Below, piece by piece: positions 7,916 through 15,147 of a stretch of 22,786 bases of DNA. The notes beneath the pieces are model-generated. The model had not been told where the DNA came from and made no database searches. It saw only the letters and a program-made list of their open reading frames with translations. Both the position numbers and the translations under genes were made by a program. How positions within the stretch are numbered: position 1 is the stretch's first letter; every line of letters starts with the position of its first letter. The DNA comes from DASSFZ01 sp036514635 (lineage in GTDB: Bacteria > Chloroflexota > Anaerolineae > Fen-1058). Location of the stretch: contig DATBWU010000105.1 of the NCBI GenBank assembly GCA_036514635.1, forward strand, positions 1 to 22,786, read 5' to 3'.

Positions 7916-8632
7916 TCATGCGGCGGCCGAGTACGCCATGCCACGCTGCTCGTCCACGCGCGATGCGTCGCGTCGCAGCAGCACGCCGAGCCACAGCCAG
8001 AAGATCGGGCCGCCGACTGCGCCGGCAATCCCCGCCGCAATGACCGGCACGAGCGGAATGCTCGCCAGCGATGCGACGAAGCCGACCGCCAGATCGGCGA
8101 AGGCGACCAGCCCCAGGTAGCCGAGCAATTTGGGCATCTCGCTGCGTAGGATCAACAGCGCGGTGACCAGGAACCAGATCGACGTCAGCCCGGCTGTCAT
8201 CAAGTTGAAGGGATTGAGCGGCGCCGGCTCGCCTAAAGCGATCGCCGCCGTCTCAGGCGCAGTTTGATACAGCGTCGCCAGATACTTGAGATGCGCCAAC
8301 TGCTGCAGGCTGGCGACGATCGTCGCCGCCGCGTTGAACGCGCCTATCAGCACCGCGAAGAATGCCCATGCTTCGCCCACACTGCGCAGGCGATAGTAGA
8401 CGGCGACCGTAGCGATCAACGACCACAGCGCGATCAGCGCGTATAGCCCGTTGAAGAGCAGCGTGCCCGTCGAGTTCTGGGCCAGCGAAGCCAGGTAGGC
8501 ATTCGCATCGGTGACCGGTAGTTGCTGCGCGGCGGGAACCAGCGCGTAGTACAACGCCACGGCCACCCAGGCCGAAATGCCCAGCAGAATGCCGGCCACG
8601 CCACCGAAACGCACGAACGATTTGTCACTCAT
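7916..8632 (-). CDS. Multi-pass membrane protein, DUF4386-like
   Basis: This 238-residue protein has about six membrane segments and belongs to the larger paralogue type of this cluster. It has R-F-G-G near the N-terminus, Y-Y-R-L-R after the second or third helix, L-L-G-Y-L-G in the second half, and F-W-L-W-L-G-V before a basic end. The layout resembles proteins annotated DUF4386, whose role is unknown. The chosen ATG has AAGGAGG a few nt upstream. An earlier in-frame start at 8725 would run into the next gene and adds an Arg-rich stretch without a ribosome binding site. A 61-nt gap separates it from the next gene. Membrane location is sure, family moderate. Confidence 0.75.
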   Translation of the reverse strand: MSDKSFVRFGGVAGILLGISAWVAVALYYALVPAAQQLPVTDANAYLASLAQNSTGTLLFNGLYALIALWSLIATVAVYYRLRSVGEAWAFFAVLIGAFNAAATIVASLQQLAHLKYLATLYQTAPETAAIALGEPAPLNPFNLMTAGLTSIWFLVTALLILRSEMPKLLGYLGLVAFADLAVGFVASLASIPLVPVIAAGIAGAVGGPIFWLWLGVLLRRDASRVDEQRGMAYSAAA

Positions 8633-8685
8633 CTCCACCCTCCTTGTCTGCCGAATGAAGGAATAACACACTCCTCGCGCTCTGG

Positions 8686-9270
8686 CTAGGCGACCTTCAT
8701 CAATTCCCGGCCGAGCCAAACCCACCAGATCGGCCCGACGATGACCGAGGTCAATCCGCCCGAAATCAAAATCAGCGTTTGGGCGCTCGCCACGTTCGCG
8801 AAGAACAGGATGACCAGCAACAGCGAGTTGAACATGCCCAGGTAGCCGAGATTCCGAGGCAGCACGCCGCTGCGGACGATCAACTGGGCGAAGGCGAACG
8901 TGACGATGCCCACGACGAAGAACGATGCCAACCCGGCTGGATCAGTCTGCGAGGGGCTGGGCGCGCTTGTCGACGGGCTTACCAGTAGCGCTTCGTACGC
9001 GCCATGCGCGAGGGTAGCAAAGCTCGATCCGACGCCGAGCAGCGCCGCCCACAGCGCCTGACCCTCGCTGGCGCTCTTCATTCGGGTGTACAGCGCGACG
9101 AACGCCGCACTCGTAAAGATTCCGCTCGCGCCCAGGATCAACCAACTGCCCAGTGTGCCCACGTACGCCGCCCGTGGGGCAATAACCAGATAAAAGATCG
9201 CGTACAGAATCGACAGCGCGCCGACGATGATGGCGCTCATGCCACCAAACCTGCCGAAGGGGTCTCTCAT
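8686..9270 (-). CDS. Multi-pass membrane protein, paralogue of its two upstream/downstream neighbours
   Basis: This 194-residue, about six-helix membrane protein shares R-F-G-G near the start, V-A-L-Y-T-R-M-K, A-H-G-A-Y in a loop, D-P-A-G-L, R-S-G-V-L-P-R-N-L-G-Y-L-G and I-W-W-V-W-L-G at the end with the genes on both sides. The match is closest to 9304-9906 (A-H-G-G-Y, D-P-R-G-L, R-S-G...N-L-G-Y-V-L-G). AAGGAG at 8 nt supports the ATG. The gap to the following gene is 53 nt. DUF4386-like at best. Function unknown. Confidence 0.75.
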   Translation of the reverse strand: MRDPFGRFGGMSAIIVGALSILYAIFYLVIAPRAAYVGTLGSWLILGASGIFTSAAFVALYTRMKSASEGQALWAALLGVGSSFATLAHGAYEALLVSPSTSAPSPSQTDPAGLASFFVVGIVTFAFAQLIVRSGVLPRNLGYLGMFNSLLLVILFFANVASAQTLILISGGLTSVIVGPIWWVWLGRELMKVA

Positions 9271-9303
9271 TTCAGGCTCTCCTTGTCTTAGCCAACGCTG
9301 AGG

Positions 9304-9906
9304 TCACGCTGCGCTCGACCCGCGCCGGAGCGTAAGGCCGAGCCAGATGAACCAGACCGTATTCACGATCACGCCCGCCAGCAGCGCAATCCGGACGATG
9401 ATGTTCGTCGGGTCGAGGATGATCAACCGTCCCAGGTAGATGATGACGAGCAGCGCACCCAATACGTAACCGAGATTGCCCAGGCCCTGCGCGAACTGGC
9501 CGCTCCGCGACATCAGCCCGGCGAAGACCAGCAGCGCCACGCCGGCGAAGCCGAAGGTCAGCAGCCCGCGCGGATCGACCGGAGCGGGTACGTCGCCGAC
9601 GCCGGGCAACTCGGCCCCCGGCGGGTGGAGCACCGTCGCCAGATCATACCCGCCGTGCGCCATCGAGCCGAGCGCGCCCACCACACCCACCAGCAGCGCC
9701 AGCAAGACGAGACTGTCATCGACCTCGCGCAGGCGGCGATAAAGCGCTACGAGGACGATCACAGATGCCAGCCCGCCCAGCATCAGAAGCACCGAGTAGA
9801 GCAGCTTGTTGCCGAGCACGACGAAGGCAACTCCATACGCGATCCCGCCGATGGCGGCCAAAATCGCGCACGTACCGGCGAATCTTTCATAGGCCGTCGA
9901 TTTCAT
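9304..9906 (-). CDS. Multi-pass membrane protein, first gene of the membrane array
   Basis: This 200-residue protein has about six hydrophobic helices and the shared cluster motifs: R-F-A-G near the N-terminus, V-A-L-Y-R-R-L-R, M-A-H-G-G-Y, V-D-P-R-G-L and W-F-I-W-L-G-L. The ATG at 9906 has AAGGAG 8 nt upstream, like its neighbours. The frame stays open to an ATG at 10074 that would add 56 residues with another hydrophobic stretch. That start has no ribosome binding site and the extension is absent from the paralogues, so it is not used. As the most upstream gene it should carry the operon promoter, but none is clear. Function unknown. Confidence 0.75.
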   Translation of the reverse strand: MKSTAYERFAGTCAILAAIGGIAYGVAFVVLGNKLLYSVLLMLGGLASVIVLVALYRRLREVDDSLVLLALLVGVVGALGSMAHGGYDLATVLHPPGAELPGVGDVPAPVDPRGLLTFGFAGVALLVFAGLMSRSGQFAQGLGNLGYVLGALLVIIYLGRLIILDPTNIIVRIALLAGVIVNTVWFIWLGLTLRRGSSAA

Positions 9907-10315
9907 ATCCTGTTCTCCTTGTTTTGAGTAGCAATCCGCGCCATAGCAAACTGCTGATCGTTCGATACACCACTCGTTCCGCCGCGCCGCAACAATGGGC
10001 GTGGCGATCGCCACAGCCAACGACGCCGCACCGACCAGATAAACCAGGAATGTTGATTCGCGCCATTCGGGCATGCTTCAAGATCAGAGCATACCTGGAT
10101 GGAAGGTGGATATTGTTTGAGTTGGTTACGCATTGAAAGGTAGCACAAATGGCTATCGTCTTTCCAGACCAAAAGGTGCTCATTTCCTGTTCAACTTGTC
10201 CTGTCCCGTGAAGGAGAGGGGCGCTCCCGGCTTGGGTGGGAAATTAGGACACGGCCAAACGCGGATGAATATTGAAAACGCTGAATACGAACCGCAGATT
10301 CATGCGTATATCCGG

Positions 10316-10344
10316 TTGACCCTGGGACGCAACATGGATATAAT
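10316..10344 (+). promoter_or_regulatory. Sigma70-type promoter of the fur-cbiMQO operon
   Basis: TTGACC at 10316-10321 and TATAAT at 10339-10344 are separated by 17 nt, which is nearly the ideal housekeeping promoter. Transcription would start near 10351, giving a leader of about 28 nt before the ATG at 10379. This is the best promoter match noticed in the window. Confidence 0.75.
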
Positions 10345-10345
10345 C

Positions 10346-10367
10346 TTATTGCAACTAATCGCAATAA
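10346..10367. promoter_or_regulatory. Palindromic operator, probably for the Fur-family repressor
   Basis: Arms TTATTGCAAC (10346-10355) and ATCGCAATAA (10358-10367) pair at 8 of 10 positions around a central TA. The half-sites TTGCAA and TCGCAA resemble the published Nur box of Streptomyces (tTGCaa-N5-ttGCAA), but with a 4-nt spacer. The site begins one base after the -10 box and covers the expected start of transcription, so a bound protein would block initiation. The adjacent gene encodes the likely ligand. Confidence 0.65.
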
Positions 10368-10378
10368 CGAGTCCCTGC

Positions 10379-10816
10379 ATGTCACACGACCGATTCGATT
10401 ACCCGGCGCTGATGCACGAGCGGGGCTACCGCGTGACGCCCCAACGCCAATTGATCCTGGATGCGATTTGCGAAGGCGACGGCCATACGACCCCCGATGA
10501 CATTTACCGGCGCGTGCGAGCCAGGTCGCCCACCGTCAATCGAGCGACGGTCTATCGCAACCTGGACTTCTTGTGCGAACTCCGACTGGTCGTGGCGATC
10601 CGTTGGGGCGATCACACCTATTACGAAATCGCCGGCGAGACGCCGCACCATCACCTGATCTGCCGGAGTTGCGGCTGTGTCGAGTCACTCGGCCACGACC
10701 TCGTGAAGTCGCTGTTTGCCAAGATCGAGCGCGAGCAGCAATTCGCCGTCGATATGGATCACCTGGCGCTGTTCGGATTGTGCCGACGCTGCCGGGCGAC
10801 CAAGAAAACCGATTAG
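10379..10816 (+). CDS. Fur-family metal-responsive repressor
   Basis: This 145-residue Fur-family protein has a winged helix at about 15-85 (R-V-T-P-Q-R-Q-L-I-L-D-A-I, H-T-T-P-D-D-I-Y, R-A-T-V-Y-R-N-L). The dimer and metal part follows, with H90-H91-H92 in P-H-H-H-L-I-C, and two C-x-x-C pairs at Cys95/98 and Cys135/138 for a structural zinc. It heads an operon for a metal ECF transporter, so it probably senses nickel, cobalt or perhaps zinc and shuts off uptake when metal is plentiful. The frame is open further upstream, but the ATG at 10379 is fixed by the promoter at 10316-10344. The ribosome binding site is weak. Metal identity is an inference from context and operator. Confidence 0.92.
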   Translation: MSHDRFDYPALMHERGYRVTPQRQLILDAICEGDGHTTPDDIYRRVRARSPTVNRATVYRNLDFLCELRLVVAIRWGDHTYYEIAGETPHHHLICRSCGCVESLGHDLVKSLFAKIEREQQFAVDMDHLALFGLCRRCRATKKTD

Positions 10817-10848
10817 GCCGAGGCTCTAAACCGAGGGAGGGAACGAGT

Positions 10849-11814
10849 ATGTTGTACACACCCACTTTTTCGCCGCCCCTTCTGCATATCCCCGAGGGTT
10901 TCCTTCATCCCGTCGTGTCGATCACCGGCTGGGTCATCGCCGTCGCGTGCATTGGCCTGGCGCTGATCAAAACACGCGGCCAACTGGGCGACAAACAGAT
11001 TCCGTTGATGGGCGTGCTGGCTGCGTTCATCTTCGCGGCACAGGCCTTGAACTTCCCGGTCGCAGGCGGAACCTCCGGGCACCTGCTGGGCGCGACGCTC
11101 GCCGCGATCATCATAGGCCCGTGGGCGACCGTGTTGATCATGGCCAGTGTGATCGGCCTGCAAGCCGTTCTGTTCCAGGATGGCGGCCTGCTGCCGCTGG
11201 GCTTCAATATCGTCAACATGGGCATCCTGGGCGCTTTCACCGGCCACCTCACCTATCAGTTGATTCGCAGGGTGATGGGCCAGGGCAGGGCCAGCCTGGT
11301 TGTCGCAGGCGGCGTGGGGGCGTGGATTTCGGTCATGCTGGGGGCGATCGCCACAGCCGTGCAGTTGGCCGTCTCCGGCACTTCGGCGCTAAACCTGGCG
11401 CTGCCCGCCATGGCCGGCGTGCACGCGCTGATCGGTATCGGCGAGGCGCTGATCACCGTCGGCGCGCTGGTCTTCATCCGCACCACGCGCCCCGACCTGA
11501 TCCAGAATGCGCAGGCCGCGCCCGGAACCCGCAGCGCGGGCTGGGTCGGCATCGGATTGGCGATTACACTGGCGCTGACGCTGATTTCGCCGCTGGCGAA
11601 CCCCAACCCTGATGGGCTGGAGCGCGTCGCCGAGGATCAGGGCTTCCTCAACGCGGCGCAGGGGCCGTCTTATACGATCCTGCCGGATTATACGGTTCCC
11701 TTCATTCAAGACTCCAACCTCACTACCATTGTGGCCGTCGCCTTTGGGACCCTGGTTGTATTTGGCATCGCCTACGCGATCGGCCGGATCAGCCGTAGAG
11801 GCATGACGGCCTGA
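10849..11814 (+). CDS. cbiM: ECF transporter substrate-binding subunit CbiM fused to a PDGLE (CbiN-like) domain
   Basis: This 321-residue protein begins its CbiM domain at H-I-P-E-G-F-L (residues 13-19) and continues with G-G-T-S-G-H-L-L-G-A, G-P-W-A, Q-A-V-L-F-Q-D-G-G and L-G-F-N-I-V-N-M-G, all hallmarks of cobalt/nickel CbiM/NikM. A P-D-G-L-E motif near residue 252 and a final membrane helix form the C-terminal domain that replaces separate CbiN/NikN. It captures the metal ion outside the cell and works with CbiQ and CbiO. GGGAGGG 8 nt before the ATG supports the start, which leaves a 12-residue extension before the His that is normally residue 2 and a metal ligand. The stop overlaps the next ATG by 1 nt. 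Confidence 0.93.
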   Translation: MLYTPTFSPPLLHIPEGFLHPVVSITGWVIAVACIGLALIKTRGQLGDKQIPLMGVLAAFIFAAQALNFPVAGGTSGHLLGATLAAIIIGPWATVLIMASVIGLQAVLFQDGGLLPLGFNIVNMGILGAFTGHLTYQLIRRVMGQGRASLVVAGGVGAWISVMLGAIATAVQLAVSGTSALNLALPAMAGVHALIGIGEALITVGALVFIRTTRPDLIQNAQAAPGTRSAGWVGIGLAITLALTLISPLANPNPDGLERVAEDQGFLNAAQGPSYTILPDYTVPFIQDSNLTTIVAVAFGTLVVFGIAYAIGRISRRGMTA

Positions 11815-12611
11815 TGCACATCCACTTCACCGATCCGTACCGCAGCGGGGCCAGCCTGATCCATCGGCTGGACCCGCGCACCAAAATGCTGTGCACGCTG
11901 GCCTTCATTCTGGCGACCAGCCTGATGCCGGCCGGCGAGTGGCTGCACTACGCGCTGTTGCTGTGCGTGCCGCTGTTCGTATCCGGCCTGGCTGGACTGG
12001 GCTTGCGCTACGTTCTGAAGCGATCGTTCGTCGCGCTGCCCTTCGCGCTGGCGGCGATTACGCTGCCCTTCACCGTCCCCGGCCCGACACTGGTCACGCT
12101 ACCCATCTTCGGCGGCATCGCCCTCTCGGCTGAGGGAACCGTGCGGTTCCTCAGCGTCGTGCTGAAGTCGTGGATCTCCGTGCAGATGGCGATCCTGCTC
12201 GTCGCCACGACCTCGTTCCCCGATCTGTTGTGGGCGCTTCGCGCGCTGCGCGTTCCGCGCGTGTTGGTATCGATCGTCGGGCTGATGTATCGATACATTT
12301 TCGTCCTGGCCGACGAGGCCATGCGACTGACGCGCGCCCGCGCGGCTCGATCGGGCGAGCGCGCCGGGAGCCAATCGGGCGGGAGCATCATCTGGCGGGG
12401 GAAAGTGGCCGGCGGCATGGTCGGCAATCTGGCGTTGCGCTCCTTCGAGCGCAGCGAGCGCATTTACGATGCCATGGTCGCGCGTGGATACGCGGGCGAG
12501 AGTCGCCACTTCGCGCCGCCGCGACTCTCGCCGAACGACGTCACCGCTCTCGCTTCGCTCTTTGCCTTCCTGGTTCTGATGCTGGCGACCGGCTTATTGC
12601 TGGGGAGATGA
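11814..12611 (+). CDS. cbiQ: ECF transporter transmembrane coupling subunit CbiQ
   Basis: This 265-residue protein is an energy-coupling factor T component. It starts I-H-R-L-D-P-R-T-K-M, typical of the family, has several membrane helices, and carries two cytoplasmic coupling segments, A-L-R-A-L-R-V-P-R-V and R-S-E-R-I-Y-D-A-M-V-A-R-G-Y, that fit into the ATPase grooves. It transmits ATP-driven motion from CbiO to CbiM. The TGATG overlap with cbiM and the 1-nt gap to cbiO show tight coupling. A perfect 12-bp inverted repeat lies inside the coding region near its 3' end (12495-12532). Confidence 0.93.
   Translation: MHIHFTDPYRSGASLIHRLDPRTKMLCTLAFILATSLMPAGEWLHYALLLCVPLFVSGLAGLGLRYVLKRSFVALPFALAAITLPFTVPGPTLVTLPIFGGIALSAEGTVRFLSVVLKSWISVQMAILLVATTSFPDLLWALRALRVPRVLVSIVGLMYRYIFVLADEAMRLTRARAARSGERAGSQSGGSIIWRGKVAGGMVGNLALRSFERSERIYDAMVARGYAGESRHFAPPRLSPNDVTALASLFAFLVLMLATGLLLGR
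12495..12532 (+). repeat. Perfect 12-bp inverted repeat inside cbiQ
   Basis: GGCGAGAGTCGC (12495-12506) pairs perfectly with 12521-12532 across a 14-nt loop. In RNA it would be a very stable GC-rich hairpin about 80 nt before the cbiQ stop. It encodes the segment around A-G-E-S-R-H-F-A-P-P-R-L-S-P between the second coupling motif and the last membrane helix. Confidence 0.75.
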
Positions 12612-12612
12612 G

Positions 12613-13326
12613 ATGCACCATACGATCCATGTTAAGGATTTGAAGTTCGCGTACCCCGACGGTCACCCCGCGCTGAATGGCGTGTCGCTGTCCATCGAAC
12701 CCGGCGAGAAGGTGGCGCTGGTCGGGCCTAACGGCGCAGGCAAGTCGACGCTGATGCTGCACCTGAACGGCGTTCTGCGCGGCCAGGGCGAGGTGAGTGT
12801 GTGTGGCTGGTCGCTGGACAACGGCAACCTGGGCAAGGTGCGCGCGGCGGTAGGGTTGGTCTTTCAGGACCCGGACGATCAACTCTTCTCGCCGACGGTC
12901 TTCGAGGACGTGGCCTTCGGCCCGCTGCACATGGGCCTGCCCGAAGCGGAGGTAAGGCAACGGGTGGCCCGCGCGCTGGAGGCCGTGAGCATGAGCGCGT
13001 ATGCCGATCGCGTGTCGCATCACCTGAGCGCGGGCGAGAAGAAGCGCATCGCCATTGCGACGGTGCTGTCGATGGAGCCGGAGATTCTCGTCCTGGACGA
13101 ACCGTCGGCGGGACTCGATCCGCGCGCGCGGCGTGGACTGATCCACTTGCTGCGCCAGCTCCCGCAGACGATGCTCGTTTCGACGCACGACTTGCCGCTC
13201 GTGCGCGAACTGTTCCCGCGCACGGTGATCATGGATCAAGGCCGCGTCGTCGCAGACGGGCCGACAGGCATCATCCTCGACGACACGACCTTGCTCGAAG
13301 CGCACGGGCTGGAGAAGATGTGGTGA
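12613..13326 (+). CDS. cbiO: ECF transporter ATP-binding subunit CbiO
   Basis: This 237-residue ABC ATPase has Walker A G-P-N-G-A-G-K-S-T (38-46), the Q-loop with Gln85 in F-Q-D-P-D-D-Q-L-F, the signature L-S-A-G-E-K-K-R (138-145), Walker B I-L-V-L-D-E-P (158-164) and the switch His192 in S-T-H-D. The F-Q-D-P-D-D-Q motif is typical of ECF A subunits. All catalytic parts are intact. It hydrolyses ATP on the cytoplasmic side and powers metal uptake with CbiQ and CbiM. It starts 1 nt after the cbiQ stop, with GGGGAG upstream. It closes the operon. Its stop is followed by a repeat shared with the convergent gene. Confidence 0.95.
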   Translation: MHHTIHVKDLKFAYPDGHPALNGVSLSIEPGEKVALVGPNGAGKSTLMLHLNGVLRGQGEVSVCGWSLDNGNLGKVRAAVGLVFQDPDDQLFSPTVFEDVAFGPLHMGLPEAEVRQRVARALEAVSMSAYADRVSHHLSAGEKKRIAIATVLSMEPEILVLDEPSAGLDPRARRGLIHLLRQLPQTMLVSTHDLPLVRELFPRTVIMDQGRVVADGPTGIILDDTTLLEAHGLEKMW

Positions 13327-13333
13327 CCGTGAG

Positions 13334-13387
13334 GCGTAAAGCGTAAAACGCAATGAGGTGCTTGCGCCTTACGCTTTACTCATTGCG
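13334..13387. repeat. Inverted repeat of the GCGTAAA type, covering the stop of the orphan TPR gene
   Basis: GTAAAGCGTAA (13336-13346) pairs perfectly with 13369-13379, and CAATGAG (13351-13357) with CTCATTG (13379-13385). The words GCGTAAA and GTAAAACG are also found in the repeat at 2359-2416. The right part, read on the minus strand, encodes the last residues M-S-K-A and the TAA stop of the TPR gene. Confidence 0.8.
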
Positions 13388-15147
13388 CGTTGCACATCCG
13401 GCAGGCCGAGGAACGACGCGCGCAGTTCGGGTGAACCTGTATGGTCGGCGATGTAGCCGATGATCTCGCGCGCTTGCTGCCGCAGCGATTCTGCTTCGGC
13501 GTGATGGCCGTGCAGCGCTTCCAGGTCGCTCAACGTGAGCATGATCTGCCACAAGATGCGCCGTGCGCCAATCGCCTCGGCCTCGGCCCGGGCCTCCTTG
13601 AGCATAGCATAGGCCTCGTCGGCGCGATCCAGCGCCCCAAGCGCCCTGCCGCGAGTGTACAACACATCGGCGAAAAACAGACGGATGCCGGCCTGCCGCA
13701 GGAACGGAATCCCCTCGTCGGTCACGGCAAGCACTCGCGCATGATCGCCTGTGGCGAGCGCCAGTTCGGCTTCGACTATTCCCATGAACCAGGCCAGATA
13801 AGATGGGAGCGACTTCGCTTCGACGTTACGCTGCGCCTCGTCGAAAATCTCTTGGGCTTCCGCGAGCCTGCCGCTGAGCAGATGGAGGCGCGCTATCATT
13901 ACGTGATCGAGCAGTCCAATGATCGGCATGTCCTCCGCCCAGCCACGCGATCGTTCAGCCGCTTCATATCCGAGGTGAAGGGCGCCCAGGGTTCCGTAGA
14001 TCAGCGTCAAATCCAAGACGGACTGTAAAATCCCCGGCACAAAACCGGCCTGTTGCGCCAGGCGCAAACACTCTTCTGCTATCTCGATAGCCTGTCCAGT
14101 CTCGCCGCGATCCAGGTAGGCCAGGTCAATCATGTACAAGCTGTACGACTGGTTCCATAGATTGCCGATGGCCTGGCTGATTTGCAGCGCTTCGCGGGAG
14201 ACCGTGATGGCGCGATCGTAATCCCCGATCATGACCTGCAATTCGGCAAAGCTGGCCAGGCTGTCGGCTAGCATGTTGAGGATGCCCAGCTCGCGCCAGA
14301 GCCGCTCGGCTTCATTCATGGCTGCCAGGGCCTGCTGAAACTGGCCGTTGACCAGGTAGACGGACGACAGGTCGTGCCACGCATACGCGGTTAGCTCGCG
14401 CAGGTTGAGTTCACGCGCGATCGCCAGCGCTTGCTCGCCGTGCGCCTGCGCTTCCGCCATGCGACCGGTCCATTTGAAGAACTGTAGCAAGCTCCACAGC
14501 GCTTTGGCCTCCGACTCTCGATCGCCCAACTCACGCGCCAGCGCCAGCGCGCGCTCCGAGAGGGCCTGGCCTTTGTCCGGGTCGCGCACAGACACCGGCT
14601 TCAGATAAACGGTCGCGCGCGCCACCATGCCCGCCAGCTCCATCGCGCGATCGCCGCGCTCCTCCGCGATGGCTTCCAGCTCCTCATAGTTCGCCAGCGC
14701 GTCCGCATCCTGCGCGTGGAGTTCCAACGCCCGGCCGCGCCGCGAATAGAGGTGTACCAGCAGGGTGTCCTCCACGCCCGGCGTGCGTTTGGCGATCTCC
14801 AGCGCGCGCGTGTAGTGCATGATCGCTTCGGCGTTGGCATATTGAGCCAGGGCGTTGTCGCCGGCCAGGGCGGAGTAACGCAGCGCGCGCAGGTCGTCGC
14901 CGGCCTCGTCGAAGTGTCGCGCCAGCGGCACGGCCAGCTCGTTCGCTCGATCGGGATACAGGCGCTCCAGCGTCTCGCCGACCATCCGGTGCAAGTACCG
15001 CCGATCGGATTTCACCAGCGAATGGTAAGCTGCCTCTTGCACCAGCGCGTGCCGGAACAGATACTCGACCTCCGGCAGCGTCGCGGCCAGCCGAATCAAG
15101 CTGGTGGATTCGAGCGTGTTCAGGTGAGTGCCAAGTGTCGTGGTCAA
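13369..15147 (-). CDS. Orphan TPR-repeat protein, paralogue of the TPR half of the cyclase system
   Basis: This 592-residue, all-helical protein begins L-N-T-L-E-S-T-S-L-I-R-L and E-Y-L-F-R-H-A-L-V-Q-E-A-A-Y, the segment that in multidomain cyclase/ATPase/TPR proteins lies just after the ATPase. About ten TPR-like helix pairs follow (for example A-L-A-L-A-R-E-L-G-D). It should bind partners, not act as an enzyme. The TTG start is used because an in-frame TGA lies four codons upstream and AAGGA sits 9 nt before it. TTG overlaps the PIG-L stop as TTGA, so translation is probably coupled. No ATPase or cyclase partner precedes it. Its C-terminal end lies in a dispersed repeat. Confidence 0.85.
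   Translation of the reverse strand: MTTTLGTHLNTLESTSLIRLAATLPEVEYLFRHALVQEAAYHSLVKSDRRYLHRMVGETLERLYPDRANELAVPLARHFDEAGDDLRALRYSALAGDNALAQYANAEAIMHYTRALEIAKRTPGVEDTLLVHLYSRRGRALELHAQDADALANYEELEAIAEERGDRAMELAGMVARATVYLKPVSVRDPDKGQALSERALALARELGDRESEAKALWSLLQFFKWTGRMAEAQAHGEQALAIARELNLRELTAYAWHDLSSVYLVNGQFQQALAAMNEAERLWRELGILNMLADSLASFAELQVMIGDYDRAITVSREALQISQAIGNLWNQSYSLYMIDLAYLDRGETGQAIEIAEECLRLAQQAGFVPGILQSVLDLTLIYGTLGALHLGYEAAERSRGWAEDMPIIGLLDHVMIARLHLLSGRLAEAQEIFDEAQRNVEAKSLPSYLAWFMGIVEAELALATGDHARVLAVTDEGIPFLRQAGIRLFFADVLYTRGRALGALDRADEAYAMLKEARAEAEAIGARRILWQIMLTLSDLEALHGHHAEAESLRQQAREIIGYIADHTGSPELRASFLGLPDVQRAMSKA

Larger units (their letters stand above)
9907..10378. other. Intergenic region between the membrane array and the fur-cbiMQO operon
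   Basis: No convincing gene is present in these 472 bases. The minus-strand frame of the neighbouring gene continues open to 10074. The stretch from about 10195 to 10310 has short, imperfect internal repeats but nothing I can define well. The right end carries the promoter and operator of the downstream operon. Confidence 0.6.

Noticed and set aside
9907..10074. 56-residue N-terminal extension of the first membrane-array protein
   Set aside because: No ribosome binding site at 10074, paralogues lack it, and the ATG at 9906 has a strong AAGGAG.
10195..10252. Weak inverted repeat with TGTCCT and AGGACA ends
   Set aside because: Only 6-bp arms far apart with poor inner pairing; expected by chance in sequence of this length.
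9907..10378. Cobalamin riboswitch upstream of the cbiMQO operon
   Set aside because: The leader predicted from the promoter is only about 28 nt, and no B12-box-like sequence was seen. Control by the Fur-family protein is the simpler reading.
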